From NCBI GenBank assembly GCA_036172665.1, contig CM069871.1, forward strand, positions 9,548,001 to 9,612,000: a stretch of 64,000 bases of DNA, in the 5' to 3' direction. The translations under genes were made by a program, and so were the position numbers. Shown here piece by piece: positions 24,189 to 36,097 of this stretch (the stretch's first letter is position 1; each line of letters starts with the position of its first letter). Below the pieces are notes generated by a model, which worked only from the letters and a program-made list of their open reading frames with translations, did not search any database and was not told where the DNA came from. The DNA comes from Prosopocoilus inquinatus (Eukaryota; Arthropoda; Insecta; Coleoptera; Lucanidae).

Positions 24189-25221
24189 TAGTTTTATTTA
24201 TGGTCTTACGAGTAACGAAATGTTTTAACAAGTTACGAATCAGTACTTCGAGTCTCATCTGATTGATACCCTTTACTCAGGCAACGAGTACAACAGCACC
24301 TAGTTATAACTTAGTTTCAAGAACAAGCGTACCAAGGCACAATGTCATAAATAAATAAAATAAATCGCTTATATAATATGTAAATACTTATATTAATGAA
24401 TTAATTGAACTGAAAGAGAAAGCGGGTTACCTGTGGGTATAAAAAGATGCAACTGCAACGTGGAAGATATTAGTGACTGTCGATTAAAATAATGTTTTGA
24501 ACATCGTGTTCCAAAACAAAAAATTATTCTTCGGTTTTAAATAGTTAGGCAATGTGTGTGTATCAAGCAATAAATAATATAGTATACAGCTCCCGCCCAC
24601 AAGAAATAATAAAACCTGCGCAAATTGACAGGCTCGGCCTACACGTCCGAAGAACACGAATCCATTGTAATTCATCATGAGTTTACCATTCAGGTGACGT
24701 TCGCATCTGAAAACAAATTAAAATGACTGAAGCTTGTCGTACAAGACTCAAAATTTCTGAGCGGAATATTTAATTAATACAAGGCGTTGGGATCTTCTGG
24801 ATGTAGAAAGAAATATGTATAACCAGCCAGAGCCAGTGAAAGTGTAGATTAGCCTTAGATGCAGGATATTGCTATACCTATTACAGTATACGTGGATTTA
24901 ATAAATCTAAGCAGAGCAGGCGGATTTGTTGAAACTGGCTCATTTCGAAAAGTAAAAGACAAAGGCTTGTCCCAAGAATTTTATCCGGCCTTGTACACAC
25001 ACATGCATGCAACTAACCGAAACAATGCTGAGGCCTCAAAGTTTTCGCACGCCGCTTTATTTGCATGAATTCGTTATTTGAAATTGAAATCGCGTTTTAT
25101 TAATAGAACAGAATTCGACGACGTATGTATTAGTATGTTGTTTACGTGATAAATAAGATATGAAAAAAAAGGCATGCAAATATTTGCTCGCTCGAGGAAT
25201 GTGACGACGTGATGCTAACTC
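24189..25221. other. Non-coding stretch
   Basis: No confident gene. Frames at 24484-24678 (minus) and 24859-25068 (plus) are under 70 codons, lack recognisable domains and are not supported by splice context. Confidence 0.35.
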
Positions 25222-25227
25222 CCTCAT

Positions 25228-25258
<31 letters not shown>

Positions 25259-25411
25259 TCACATTTATTCCCTAATGCCAAATAGCATGGAACACGTCAA
25301 ATAAAATAACATTAATAATTATGACATTATACGACACTGTCAAAGTTGTGCTCAAAAAACTCTGTAATTGAATAGAAGGCGTGTCCAGTTAAGAAGCACT
25401 TCAGTTTTGTT

Positions 25412-25790
25412 TTAAAATTTCTGATCGGGAGTGATCTCAGTCCAAGTGGTAAGTGATTGTAAATGTTTATCATTTGCGTGATTGCACCCCTCTGTATCCT
25501 CGAGAAAGATGTTTGTGGGACGCGTAACTTTTAAGTTCTTATGTCCACGGGTATTGTGATCATGTTGGAGTTCATAGAGGTGCATAAAGTCATTATAATT
25601 GCTTTTAACGAAACACGCACACTCCAAAATGTATAAACAGGGCACGGTAAGTATAGAGTTCTTCTTAAAAATATCTCTACAAGATTCTCTTCTTTTTAGG
25701 TTGAAGATGCTTCTTACACAGGATTTCTGCAGCTTGAAGATCCGAATCGATTCAGAAGCGTTGCCCCAGAAGATGATCGTAGGTAAACTT
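25412..25790 (-). pseudogene. C-terminal region of the LINE ORF2
   Basis: After the deletion the frame resumes as IIFWGNASESIRIFKLQKS, then a region ending HNTRGHKNLKV, typical of the zinc-poor C-terminal tail of CR1/L2-type elements. The second half is continuous from 25645 to 25412. About 130 bp of untranslated sequence then leads to the triplet tail. Confidence 0.7.
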
Positions 25791-27110
25791 GCTTATTTCT
25801 CCAGCAATTTTCTGGATATGGAAATTCCACTTCAGAGTTTGATCGATTTCAATTCCCAGGAATGATGTATGTTTTACAGAGGTAAGTATATTGTTATTAT
25901 ATAAAAAATTGAAATCAGGTTCTTCTTTAAGGGAAAACTTTACCATTTTAGTTTTATCAACGTTAAGCTTCAATTTATTGTTATTGAACCATTTTTCCAG
26001 AGTAGTAAGATCTTCCGTAATTTTTTCTGTTAATAGAATGTCATTGTTAGCTTTTACTATTAGTGACGTATCATCTGCAAACATCACAATGAGATCATTC
26101 ACGATATTAGGCAAGTCATTTGTGTATATTAGGAACAATAGGGGTCCTAAAACTGATCCTTGCGATATACCTTAATTTTTCTTTCTAAGCTTGGATCTAA
26201 TTTCGAAGCCATTTATATCTGTAATTTGTACACACTGCTCTCTATTCGTAAGATAAGATTTAATTAAATCGTTTGCCACACCTCTGCATCCTAATTTATC
26301 AAGTTTGTGTAATAATTTACTATAATTCACACAGTCGAAGGCCTTAGTGAGGTCCAGAAAGATCCCTGCAACTTTTTCTTTCTCTGAAAGTGCTTCCAAA
26401 ATGCTGCAAATAGCCACATATACAGCTCTCACAGTTGATCTACCTTTGATGTATGCATTTTGTACATCTGAAATTATATTGTATTTTCTTGTGTAGTCCA
26501 TTATGCGGATTGCGAGTATTTTTTCAATTACTTTAGCGACAACAGAAATTAAAGCAATTGACCTGTAGTTAGAAATCTCACTTTTGTTTCCTTTTTTATA
26601 TACTGCTTTTATAACTGTTACTTTAAGTAAATCCGGAAAAATTGCCGTTGTAAAACATTGGTTTATCAGATGACATAGTGGAAAGCTGAGTATGTCTACA
26701 CAATTCTTCAACAATTTAGTAGGTATTTCATCCAATCCGACTGAACTTGTATCTTTTAAGTTAATTATTACATTGCGAACTTCTGTGATATTTGCAGCAT
26801 TTAAAAATATACTCTTGCTGTGACTGGGTACACTGTTGAAGTCATGTTGCTCTTTTGTATCATTATCGTTGCCCATTTATGAGAAAAATTCACTTATATC
26901 TTCTAATGTTTGCTGGATGTTTTGAGATTCATTTTGCTTTACATTATTTATGTCGAAAGTTGAATTATTTTGTTTCCCTGTAATACTTTTTACTAACTTC
27001 CAAGTATCTCTAACTTTATTAGAAAAATTTTGTGCAAATCGTTTTTGATAACATAACGTACTCTGGTGATGCTTGGTTGATATTTTTACTTTCGGGCAAA
27101 CTCCATCCAT
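25752..27110 (-). pseudogene. LINE reverse transcriptase
   Basis: Collinear frames 27110-26877, 26876-26172 and 26171-25752 share one reading frame but are split by TAA stops. The reverse transcriptase signature runs KAFDCVNYSKLL (palm Asp), QGSVLGPLLFLIYTND and MFADDTS (FADD catalytic pair), followed by a thumb with LGIEIDQTLKW. The stop near 26172 falls directly before the QGS block, and the domain is cut off near 25785 by a deletion removing an expected ~30 residues. It would copy the element RNA at the nicked target if intact. Confidence 0.85.
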
Positions 27111-27117
27111 TGCATCT

Positions 27118-28164
27118 TTAATTATTTGTAAAAATATGTTGGTGTTGATGTTTGGACAGTATTTCCTCCCAAGGGACGTTTTCCAATTTCGTTTTAATTA
27201 CAGTTAATCTTTCATTTGTAAATTGTCGTTTCATTGCAAATTCTTGTTTTACACTCTCGATAGGAATTTTAAAGGAAATTTCTTGACTATAATGATCTGA
27301 TAAGCCAGACTTATAGATTAAAGTATTACAGTTTTGAATATTTGCAAAAATATTGTCAATTATAGTGGAGGAATTTTTCGTAATACGTGTAGGTTGCGAT
27401 ATTTTTGGCAATAGATTAAATGTTTGGGTAATATCCATGAATAATTTTACCTTTGTATCTGTCAAGTTTTGCAAATCTATATTAAAATCTCCGCATAATA
27501 ACAAAGTATAACATCTTATTTTATTTGATAATGATAATAATATGTCTTCAAGAGCTGTTAAAAATTCATCGTAATTTCCAGAAGGCGCACGATAAATATT
27601 TATTATTATTAACTTAAAACATTTTATTTCTATAGCGCTGCACTCAATTGATAATTCTTTACTTTTTTGTTTCAGTTGTTCCAGTTCAGAAAATTGTAAA
27701 TCCTTTTGTACATAAATACATGAACCTCCGTGTTTGTTAAGCGTTCTGGTATAACAAGAAGCCAACGTGTACTGATCCAGGATAGTCATGATTTCTTCAT
27801 TTGGTTTAAACCAATGCTCCGTGAAGGCAATTACGTTAATTTTGTATCTTAGTTCGTTTAAGTAAATAAATAGTTCATCTATTTTGTCGCGATTTAGACA
27901 TTGAATATTGCGATGTAATAATCTAAATACATTATTATCGAAATATTTTGTGTTGTTAATATTGTCTATTTTTGCACTGCCCTGAACAGGAGTTATTGAT
28001 AAATGTGAATTATAGTGAATTATGTGTTCATTAGTGATTTTATGCAGCTCTTCATTAGTTTTTACATTACAGCGCGAGGGCCTTGAAAGTTCGAAAAATT
28101 TTTCTGATAACTCTGATGTGCTTCTGAAGAAGAATCTACAATAAATTGTGCTAACTCTCAACAA
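27118..28164 (-). pseudogene. LINE apurinic-like endonuclease domain
   Basis: An open segment of about 348 codons. Motifs of the exonuclease III-type endonuclease of non-LTR elements are present in order: RNIQCLNRDKIDEL, FTEHWF with the catalytic Glu, GGSCIYV, LLCGDFNIDL and LSDHYS with the catalytic His. In a living element it nicks target DNA to prime reverse transcription. It is separated from the preceding esterase frame and the following segment by frameshifts, so no full-length protein can be made. Confidence 0.85.
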
Positions 28165-28478
28165 ACTGTCTTCTTGGCGAACTTTTTAAGATGCAAACCT
28201 ACCCTTGTATAGGACGAACGATAGAGTAGATTATTGATGCAAAATATTTCTACGTGAATATATTCGGTTGCTAATAGATACAGACGTCTGCTAATATGTT
28301 CAATGACTTCATTTAAATGAGGCTTGTCAAATCTATACAAGATTGTACTAATTATTGTGTTCACTCCCTTTGTTTTTTCCATGATACTTCTAAAAGTGTC
28401 TATAATTTTTGTAATATTTGAGCTATCATCACAACTTAATCGATGTACAGGATGTCCCAAACTTCTGGAAAAGTCCAA
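28158..28478 (-). pseudogene. SGNH/PC-esterase-like domain end of the LINE
   Basis: The frame reads TIISTILYRFDKPHLNE followed by a stretch ending YTRVGLHLKKFAKK. The second part fits the C-terminal block of SGNH-hydrolase-like domains (T/S-x-x-G-x-H-L-x-x-x-G-K), which CR1-type LINEs carry in their first ORF and which may help bind lipid or nucleic acid. The N-terminal half with the GDS block is missing, and the first ~10 codons lie in the junction sequence. It ends at a TGA just where the endonuclease frame begins one base over, so the two may once have been a single frame. Confidence 0.55.
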
Positions 28479-29060
28479 AATGTCCTTTTAAATTAATTTT
28501 ATCAAGAAAAGGTCTTAACAAATGTTGTGTAGGATTACATTCTGCATAATTTAAATTTATTTTCAAATATACAGGTTGTTCATTTAATAAGTTACAAACC
28601 TAACTTATTACTTTCTAAATGGATCACTATACATTTTATTGCAGTCGGTTAGCCCTTGAAGAGACCATAAAAATGATATAACATTATACTTACTTACTTT
28701 TAGTATTTACCGAGTTATTTTTAATTTTATGCAAGAAATGGGTCACGTTTGATCATCTGCTAAATTGTCAATTTTAATGATACGACAATCAACCTTGGAC
28801 CAAAATATTTCTAAATCTCTCTACTTTTACAATATTCATCATTTTTAAAAACCTAGCGACTATCAACAACACTACGATTCAGGTCGCGTATTGTAAAATT
28901 AGTCATTTTTTTTCAAATGGCACATCCTGTAAATTATAGTATATTTAGATAGTACTTTCTACGAGCTTTCTAGCCATATCATATTCTATAGTCTTAAGAT
29001 TGATAACTTGTGAGTTATTATCAATAAAATTCAACGCGAGTTTGTTTACCTTTTAGATTG
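28456..29060. repeat. Remnant with TACAGG-type inverted ends
   Basis: TACAGGTTGTTCATTTAAT at 28571 faces an inverted counterpart (CAAATGGCACATCCTGTAA) at 28914-28932, suggesting a 360-bp non-autonomous element. The interior is AT-rich and non-coding. Confidence 0.45.
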
Positions 29061-30178
29061 CGACTTAAAATTTTATTGGGGGAGACATTATTTTTAATCA
29101 TAACTGTACATAAGTACGTCGCGGTTAATTAACTCCATCCTAGAAATTGAATTCGATTAATACGCATGTAATGAGTTGGTTTTGATCTTGATCCCATTTC
29201 AAAACTCACCCACACGAACGTCTTTTTGGGGCACACGTCATTGCTGCTGACTGATGTGATATTGTGATGTGATGTGATGTGAGAAAGGCAAACAATAGAT
29301 GCTGACATAATTTTTTCCACTATTGTTCGCTTGCCTGAATGCGTTTATTGTACATAAATTATGACTGCGACATCATACTGCTGACTTACATTTTTCTATG
29401 ATAAAAGCAGTCGAAAGATGCAGCAGCAGAAGGAAGCTTTGATTGTTTTACTGAAAATCCAACAATTCTATTCGTAGAAACACTCAAAGAATCTTAAAGA
29501 AGCTTAAATCGCCTCATTCATGGGCGTAGCCAAGGTGAAACAAACGGGGCAATTCTCTATACATATTTTGTTAAAAGAAAAAAAAAAAAAAGTTGACTAG
29601 AAGACAAAAGAAAAGCCGACACAATCGAAAAAGGATGAGAAAAATGAAGTGATCGTGGAAAAGAGACGGAAAGAAAAGTGCAAAAGGTCAAGGAGGTAAA
29701 GAAAAGTAAGACGAGGCAAAAGGCAGAAACTAGAAAAAAGACCAAAAGAAAAAACAAAAAACGGATGGATTTTTTTTTAAGGCAGAAGAAGAAAGATGGA
29801 AGCACGACAAGATGAAGAAGGGAACAAAATGTGCGATACGAAAACAAAAACAATAGAAAAGGTTTTGCAATAGTTCTGAAAACAATTCTTAAAGGCGGAA
29901 GAGGTTTAAAGAAGATACAAAAAATGATGTGACAGCGGCTTCTTCTTCAAGAAATGAAATTCTAGAGATTCTTCCTACTGTGTTCAAATTGACTGTCTCT
30001 TTCCTACTTTACAAATAATACAATACAAATTAATGAATAAAGTGAATTGCAAATAATGAATCAGTGAGGCAAGAAGAAACACTCCGAGGTTGAAAGAAGC
30101 GGAAGTAAATATTGACACGCTTTTTCCAATAAGGTGATAAAATGTTGTTGTGGGTATTGTAAAATGTGAAGTAGAATT
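29061..30178. other. Non-coding stretch with microsatellite and purine-rich tract
   Basis: GTGATGTGATGTGATGTG occurs near 29263-29282. From 29570 to 29830 the plus strand is almost purely purine (GAAAAGAAAAG-like), which produces an F/L/S-rich minus-strand frame with no meaning as protein. Nothing else was recognised. Confidence 0.45.
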
Positions 30179-30590
30179 GAATCATTTTAAAATCGAATCT
30201 ATAGTTTGTCCATTTTAAAATAGAATCTATAGTATACCCGTTTTAAAATCGATTTTGTACTAAAGGTATTTTAAAATCGAAACTATAGTATACCTACTTT
30301 AAAATCGAATCTATAGTATACCTACTTTAAAATCGAATCTACAGTACGACCATTTTAAAATCATATCAATGATCATTTTAAAATCGAATCTATAGTATAC
30401 CCATTTTAAAATCGAATCTAAGGTGTATAAAATGCCCACTTTAAAATCGAATCTATAATATATCCATTTTAAAATCGAATCTATGATTTACCCATTTGAA
30501 AATCGAGTCTAAAGTGTACCTATTTGCAACTCGAATCTGTAGTACACCTATTTTCAAATCGCATCTATAGTATACCCATCTTAAAATGAA
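30179..30590. repeat. 28-bp tandem array
   Basis: About a dozen copies of a 28-bp unit of the form TTTAAAATCGAATCTATAGT plus ATACCTAC or variants. The centre is most regular (30296-30345). Copies degrade toward both ends. Units are contiguous with no unique spacers, so this is a minisatellite, not a CRISPR. Confidence 0.85.
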
Positions 30591-31793
30591 TAGTAGTGAT
30601 TAATGTAAATATTAGGGACCCAATTTACAGTCAGTTCTTGTACTATACAGAAAAAAAACCCTAAGGTATATTCTCAAACAAATTTTCACAAAGAAATTTA
30701 AATTTATGTAAGTTTAAAAAAATAACAGAGACACATTCTAATTCCTAATTAAATGAAGTTTAAGGGCTAGTCGCACCAAACACTTAAGTCGAGTTTAAAG
30801 TTAAATTTTGTTTATAATGTTATTTTTGAGGTTACGTAACTCAGATTCTCAGCGGCGCTTAAAGTTAATCTCGGCTGAAGTGTTTGGTGTAACAAGGGCC
30901 GATTTCGTAACAGGACTTTAAATTTAAAGTTACTTTAACCTAAAAAAATACATTTGTTTCCCTATTCTTAAAGTGACTTTCAATTAAAGCTTCTTTAAAG
31001 TCTGATTTTGAAAACGGCCATAAGTGTCAGAATCAGAATCAGAATGTGGACCTGCCGTGCAAAAATGTCATTTTCTAAAAGTGACTTAACCTTAAGTCTT
31101 GCTTAAAATATAGGCATAACAGGATATAACCACATGGCTAAAGTCTTAACCAAAGCGATCTTATTTATAAGAATGTTTCGCAGTCATCGTCAAACGTCAT
31201 TCACTTTGTTCTCCAAGGAGTGAAATGATGAAGACACTTTGAAACGACGAAGAATTTTAGAATCTGTTGCAGAATATGACAGTGATACTGAAAATGTTGA
31301 CATTGACTTATCAAAGATTAGCTTTAGCCAACCTTAGGCCCGGCTTTTTCACCTCAGCTTAACTTTAAGCTTCTCTTTATTCTCATGGTAACACAATCAC
31401 GAAGACAGTTGTTTGTATAGGAGCAAAACGAAGCTTAAAGTTAAGTCCTGACCCTTATGACCAAACACTTAAGCTGAGCTTAAGTTTAAGTGTTGTTTAT
31501 AATGTGATATTTGAGGTTAAGTAACTGGCATTCTAACAGGCACTTAAAGTTAAGCTTGGTTTAAGTGTTTAGTGCAACTGGCACTTAAACGTATAAGATC
31601 AACTTACGTATAGGACGGTCTTAAGTACTTGCTTAAGTCACGACTGTGAACACCGCTTAACTTAGTTCGAACGGCGTTGTTACGAAACTTTTTATTGACC
31701 GGAAAGCTTGTTACAGATTCGGCCTTAAATATTTCAAAATCAGGCACAAAGCACGGATCTGTCAATTTCTGTTTAGGGTCCCCAAATCTCTAG
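30591..31793. repeat. Cluster of small MITE-like hairpins
   Basis: Two related hairpins, 30770-30900 and 31447-31585, both begin near ACCAAACACTTAAG and end in the inverted AAGTGTTTGGTG (AAGTGTTTAGTG in the second), with shared TAATGT-ATATTTGAGGTTA-like interiors. Two more inverted pairs are suggested at 30895-31022 (GGCCGATTTCGTAAC... to AAAACGGCC) and 31337-31450. All are short, non-coding and rich in CTTAAG or TTTAAG words. The remaining sequence shows no gene. Confidence 0.5.
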
Positions 31794-33223
31794 AGTTATT
31801 GAGTTTTGAGTTGAATACTTGAGTTGTCCAAGAAGTCGTCCTTATAATAATATAATCCTCATAATCCCCAAGTTTGTAGAAGCGACACGTCTCGTTTATA
31901 AATGTAATTATAAGAACCAATTTAAAATGGGAACACTATACATTAAGTAAAAAAAAACGTAGCTTAACAACTCCCGCCTAAAATCCTGCGTGGATTATAA
32001 ACAATCTTTAAATAATAAATCTGGACGATAATGGTCTTCACGTTGAGTTATTGAGTTTGAAGCTCAATACCTGGGTTTCCCAAGAAGTCGTCCTTATATT
32101 ATACTCCTTATAATTCCCAAAACTATCAAAGCGATGCGCGCCGATTGTAAATCTAATTAATTTCGATAAATAGCCCTAGGCTGTAAGAACCGATTTAAAA
32201 TGAGAACACTATACATTATGCAAAAAACAAAAAGTTGCTTAGCAATTCCCTTCAAAAATCCTGCGTGGATTACAAACAGTATTTAAATAATGAATCTGGG
32301 AGGTAGTGGTTTGACAATACAGGTCTTCACATAGAGTTTTATTGAGTTTTGAGTTCAATACCTGGGTTGCCCAAGAAGTCGTCCTTATATTACAATCCTT
32401 ACAATCCTCAAAGCTGTAGAAGCGACGCGTGACGATTGTAAAAATAGTCCCATGCTGTAAGAACCGATTTAAAATGGGAACACTATACATTATGCAAAAA
32501 GCAAAAGGTTGCTTAGCAATTCCCGCCCAAAATCCTGTGTGGATTATAAACAGTATTTAAATAATGAATCTGGGAGGTAGTGGTTTGACAAAACAGGTCT
32601 TCACGTAGAGTTTTATTGAATTTTGAGTTCAATACCTGGGTTGCCCAAGAAGTCGTCCTTATAATATTACAATCCCTACAATCCGCAAGGCTGTAGAAGC
32701 GACGCGTGACGATTGTAAACATAGTCCCAGGCTGTAAGAACCGATTTAAAATGGGAACACTATATATTATGCAAAAAGCGAAAAGTTGCCTAGCAAGTCC
32801 CGCCCAGAATCCTGCGTGGATTACAAACAGTATTTAAATAATGAATCTGGGAGGTAGTGGTTTGACAAAGTAGGTCTTCACGTAGAGTTTTATTGAGTTC
32901 TGAGTTCAATACCGGGGTTGCCCAAGAAGTCCTTATAATATTACAATCCCTACAATCCTCAAGGCTGTAGAAGCGACGCGTGACGATTGTAAAAATAGTC
33001 CCAGGCTGTAAGAACCGATTTAAAATGGGAACACTATATATTATGCAAAAAGCGAAAAGTTGCCTAGCAAGTCCCGCCCAGAATCCTGCGTGGATTACAA
33101 ACAGTATTTAAATAATGAATCTGGGCGGTAGTGGTTTGACAAAACAGGTCTTCACGTAGAGCTCTATTGAGTTTTGTTGAGTTCAATACCTGGGTTGCCC
33201 AAGAAGTCGTCCTTATCGAGCAG
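31794..33223. repeat. ~275-bp tandem array that includes an exon end and splice donor
   Basis: The anchor AAAATGGGAACACTATA or a one-base variant occurs at 31923, 32197, 32471, 32748 and 33022 (spacing 274-277). Each unit contains, on the minus strand, GACGACTTCTTGGGCAACCC followed by AGGTATTGA. At the right edge that segment is the last part of the putative coding exon at 33190-33322 and its GT donor. The array therefore looks like reiteration of exon-3'-end plus intron. Minus-strand frames of 69-96 codons in each unit are frame accidents of the repeat. Confidence 0.8.
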
Positions 33224-33322
33224 CGTCGACGGGGGTTGGAAGCCGTAAGCGGGCAGCCAGGGATTACTCCCGGACAAATCCAGCGGTTGTCCAGGCCAAT
33301 CGCTGAAGGCGATATCTTCCAT
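33190..33322 (-). CDS. Putative first coding exon, PLDLS-motif protein
   Basis: On the minus strand an ATG at 33322 (G at -3 and +4) opens 44 codons plus one base, MEDIAFSDWPGQPLDLSGSN then a proline-rich stretch to DKDDFLGNP, ending at a donor CCAG/GTATTG (phase 1). GC content is far above the repeats beside it and the frame is free of stops. PLDLS is the canonical CtBP co-repressor docking motif, found in many insect transcriptional regulators. A short upstream frame (ATGACTCTTGGATGA) overlaps the start, and the next upstream frame also stops just before it. The rest of the gene would lie at lower coordinates, but no partner exon was recognised there. The protein family is not identified. 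Alternatively this is a conserved non-coding block with a chance frame. Confidence 0.45.
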
Positions 33323-34508
33323 CTCATCCAAGAGTCATTCACTCGGTCACGCAACGGTATTCGCTGTTTGGTTTCACGGTATTCTCATCGGTAGGTGAAG
33401 ATGCCACAACATGTTCTTTCCCCGACGCACGCCCAGGAATTTCATCAAACAACTTCTCTGCATAACACTCGAGGGAGCGGAACGCACCCCGGTCTATATA
33501 TGCATTACGTACAGATACAGGAAGTGCACACACGATTTGTTTTTTTATTCACCGCCGCCGCCGCCACCACCGCGAAACTAGAACGCACACACGTTCGATA
33601 AGAAAACGCTTAACGTACTTAAATTAAAACTTTATACAGAGCTTATCAACTCATTAACGGGTTAATGCATTAATTACCGATTATTCCAGTGTGGGGGCAC
33701 AATATTTAAATTTTAAATGCACCGTCCGCGAGAGAAAGAGATTCTTTGTTGTCGTTAGCGAAGATTTCTCGTCGAAGAGACACCGAAAACTAAGAAGTTG
33801 AGGAGCAGGAGGTACGACACGATTCGCGATTCGCATTCGCATTCGCATTCAAGCGCGCCTGCACGACTTGATAAAAGTTCTTGTGGCGTCAGTTTCACTA
33901 TAGTAACACATAGTAGTAGAGTAAGAATAAAAAAATAACGAAACTAGCGGACGCAAGTATATTAAACTCACGTGACGTATTCTACCAATAAGACGCGAGA
34001 GCAGGTTACCATGTCCACTTGTCTGATTATACTACATGTTTTCAAAGCCACTATTACAATAGCAGATCGCTCAGGTGAGGTATGTTTTATAATGCTAACC
34101 ACCTAACCAACTAGAGCTACCGGTGGCAGCAGGTATTCGCGTTAATTACCGATCGTTTTTTTGTGTCGCAGACGCGGGGGGGTACAACTTCCACCCCTTC
34201 GCGTCTTTTATCTTATGCAAGAGTAGTTTTGATTCAGAAACGGTCTACTTCAATTGCAAACTTGTCCAGGTGACTTCCTTTTATGATATTTGAAACTTAC
34301 CTGTTCCGAGGTATGCAACCACACATACTCCAGTGCATCGCCGTATGTATAAAATGCGGTAAATACAAATATTAATGAATTTCGTTAAGTAATTAATTTT
34401 TTCTCGTCTTTCATTAGGGCCGGAGGAAGAGTAGTCGACGCCCTTATGCAAAACAATAACAGGCGCCCCCCTTCCAAAAAAAAAAGAAAACAAATTTATA
34501 ACGGTGTC
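33323..34508 (-). promoter_or_regulatory. Candidate 5' flank of the PLDLS exon
   Basis: Single-copy, GC-richer sequence up to about 33900, with a CCGCCGCCGCCGCCACC run near 33551, GCATTCGCATTCGCATTC near 33834, and ATTA-type sites (TTAATGCATTAATTACC near 33663). TATATATGC occurs near 33496. These suit a 5' UTR or promoter of a minus-strand gene but prove nothing. From 33900 on it becomes AT-rich; a short GGCGCCCCCCTTCC tract lies at 34462. Confidence 0.25.
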
Positions 34509-34870
34509 TCAAATATGATCGTATACAGGTGTCCCATTTAAGGCGGCTTCTTTCGTACCTCTCTAGTTATTAATTTTACGAAAAAATGTTTCAAATTAAA
34601 ATTTCACAGGATCATGTGGAGCTTATTTTAAAATTAGTTTGACGCATACTGAGTGTTCCGTCTAGCCTGGGCGTTAGGTCACTTCGTTATTTTAAATGGA
34701 ACACCCTATGTATTTTAACGTTTTCGGATTCTGAACTGAATTTTAATGTGACCATATATAGGGTCTAATCTAAACCGTTTTCGCATTATTCAACTTTTTA
34801 AAAGAAATTATCGCTCTTGCAGTACCTCAAACAAATGCAAATAGCTTCGGAATAAATGACGTCAGAGATT
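34509..34870 (+). repeat. Dispersed repeat, copy 1 (inverted copy at 51.5-51.8 kb)
   Basis: Starts with TACAGGTGTCCCATTTAAG at 34525 and contains AAATGGAACACCCTATGTA at 34691. The stretch up to about 34860, including TTCAACTTTTTAAAAGA and TTTGCATT-type blocks, is matched in reverse complement at 51480-51815 with moderate divergence. Non-coding. Confidence 0.6.
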
Positions 34871-36097
34871 TGTGGTTTCTTGCAAAAGTTTCGTCTTGAA
34901 ACGTTCTATCAGCTACACCGTCAAGAAAAAATCCTAGCAACATAAGTTCTTAAAAAAAAATTAATAAACTCGAAAATATTCAAACCACGATAACTAAAAT
35001 TTTTTTAATGGAATGTCATATGACTTTTACTATTATAAGATGCACCATTAAATTCCCTTTTCAATGATATAGGGTTGTCGGTATCTGTCGTTAATAGTTT
35101 TTTCAGTATTCGGATTTTTCTTTACGATTTTTAAAAATACGCGGTATATTCAGACATTTGTTAGTTGCTATGGTTACGGAGCAAACAAATTGTTTGTTTA
35201 TCTTACCCTAAGATTATTAAGTATTGTGCGACATTAAAAAAAAATAAAATAATCTAGTTTAAATGATTGCTACCGAAATTTTTGAAATATATTACTCTGT
35301 AAATAAAGAACCTAAACATTTTAGTATGTAATTTTAGTGTCAGATTGGTTGGTAGTATGTGATCCATAAAGTATGGACGCCATTTTTGAAACGCCCATTT
35401 TTTCTTAAAGTTTTATCACAGATAACGAAAAGAGTTCTCTGTAGCTATCAGTGACAATTTTAATTTTAATTTGAACACAAATATTTTTTTTATAAATAAC
35501 GAAAATAATCTCTTCCCACTAATTGCACTTTATATACGAAAATAGTAATATTCTTGATGATACGCTTTATTTTGGGCAGTGCGGTCTTATGACGTGTGGT
35601 GGCTCCTGGCACTTTTGGTTTCGGGGGTCCCCCTTATGAAAGCCAATAATGTTTGTTAACTCATCACATTTACAGAAAGGTTCTTATGTTACGTACACAA
35701 ATCATTTCTGAATATTTATGATACCTTTATGCAGCGTGTGATCGAATTGAGTTTACAGGAGTTTATTTTTAATTTTAGAAAAAAAATTTCTAGGAAAAAG
35801 ATTTGCCTTGCTTTAAAATGAACATACCTGATTATTAAAACTCTAACCTTAACACAGGGTGTTCTTAAAATTGAAAAAAAAAACAAATTAGTAAACTCCT
35901 TCTTCTTCTGAAATTTCTCTGACTTAACAATTTCAGATTTTTATTTGCCGGAGGCGCTTGAAACAAATTGTTTTCAAGGAACACTTCCCTAAATAATGTG
36001 GAAATATTAAAAAATTGGATAAGAGATCCCATTGCATCTATAAAAATTTAAGATATCCCTAGAAAATTATATGAATCTGCGACGTAAACTTAAATTA
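34871..36097. other. AT-rich intergenic DNA
   Basis: No gene, RNA or bounded repeat recognised. Sequence is AT-rich with short poly-T runs. Confidence 0.4.

Larger units (their letters stand above)
25222..28455 (-). mobile_element. Decayed 5'-truncated CR1/L2-like LINE
   Basis: Read on the minus strand: the end of an SGNH-esterase-like domain, an AP-endonuclease, a reverse transcriptase, a C-terminal region and a 3' tail of ATT-type triplets (25229-25258, AAT units on the plus strand). Triplet-repeat tails and an esterase domain are known from CR1/L2-type non-LTR elements in the Jockey superfamily; the exact clade cannot be fixed by eye. It is dead: frameshifts near 28160 and 27115, in-frame stops near 26877 and 26172, and an internal deletion near 25785. 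The 5' edge abuts a TACAGGATGTCCC motif at 28446, which may be another element. Confidence 0.85.

Noticed and set aside
29557..29853. 98-codon minus-strand hydrophobic frame
   Set aside because: Arises from an almost pure purine tract on the plus strand.
30179..30590. CRISPR-like regular repeats
   Set aside because: Units are contiguous 28-mers with no unique spacers, in an insect nuclear genome.
32239..33354. Repeated minus-strand frames (TTSWATQVLNS-like) as a gene family
   Set aside because: Each is a frame of the same ~275-bp tandem unit; the exon at 33190-33322 uses a different frame through the shared segment.
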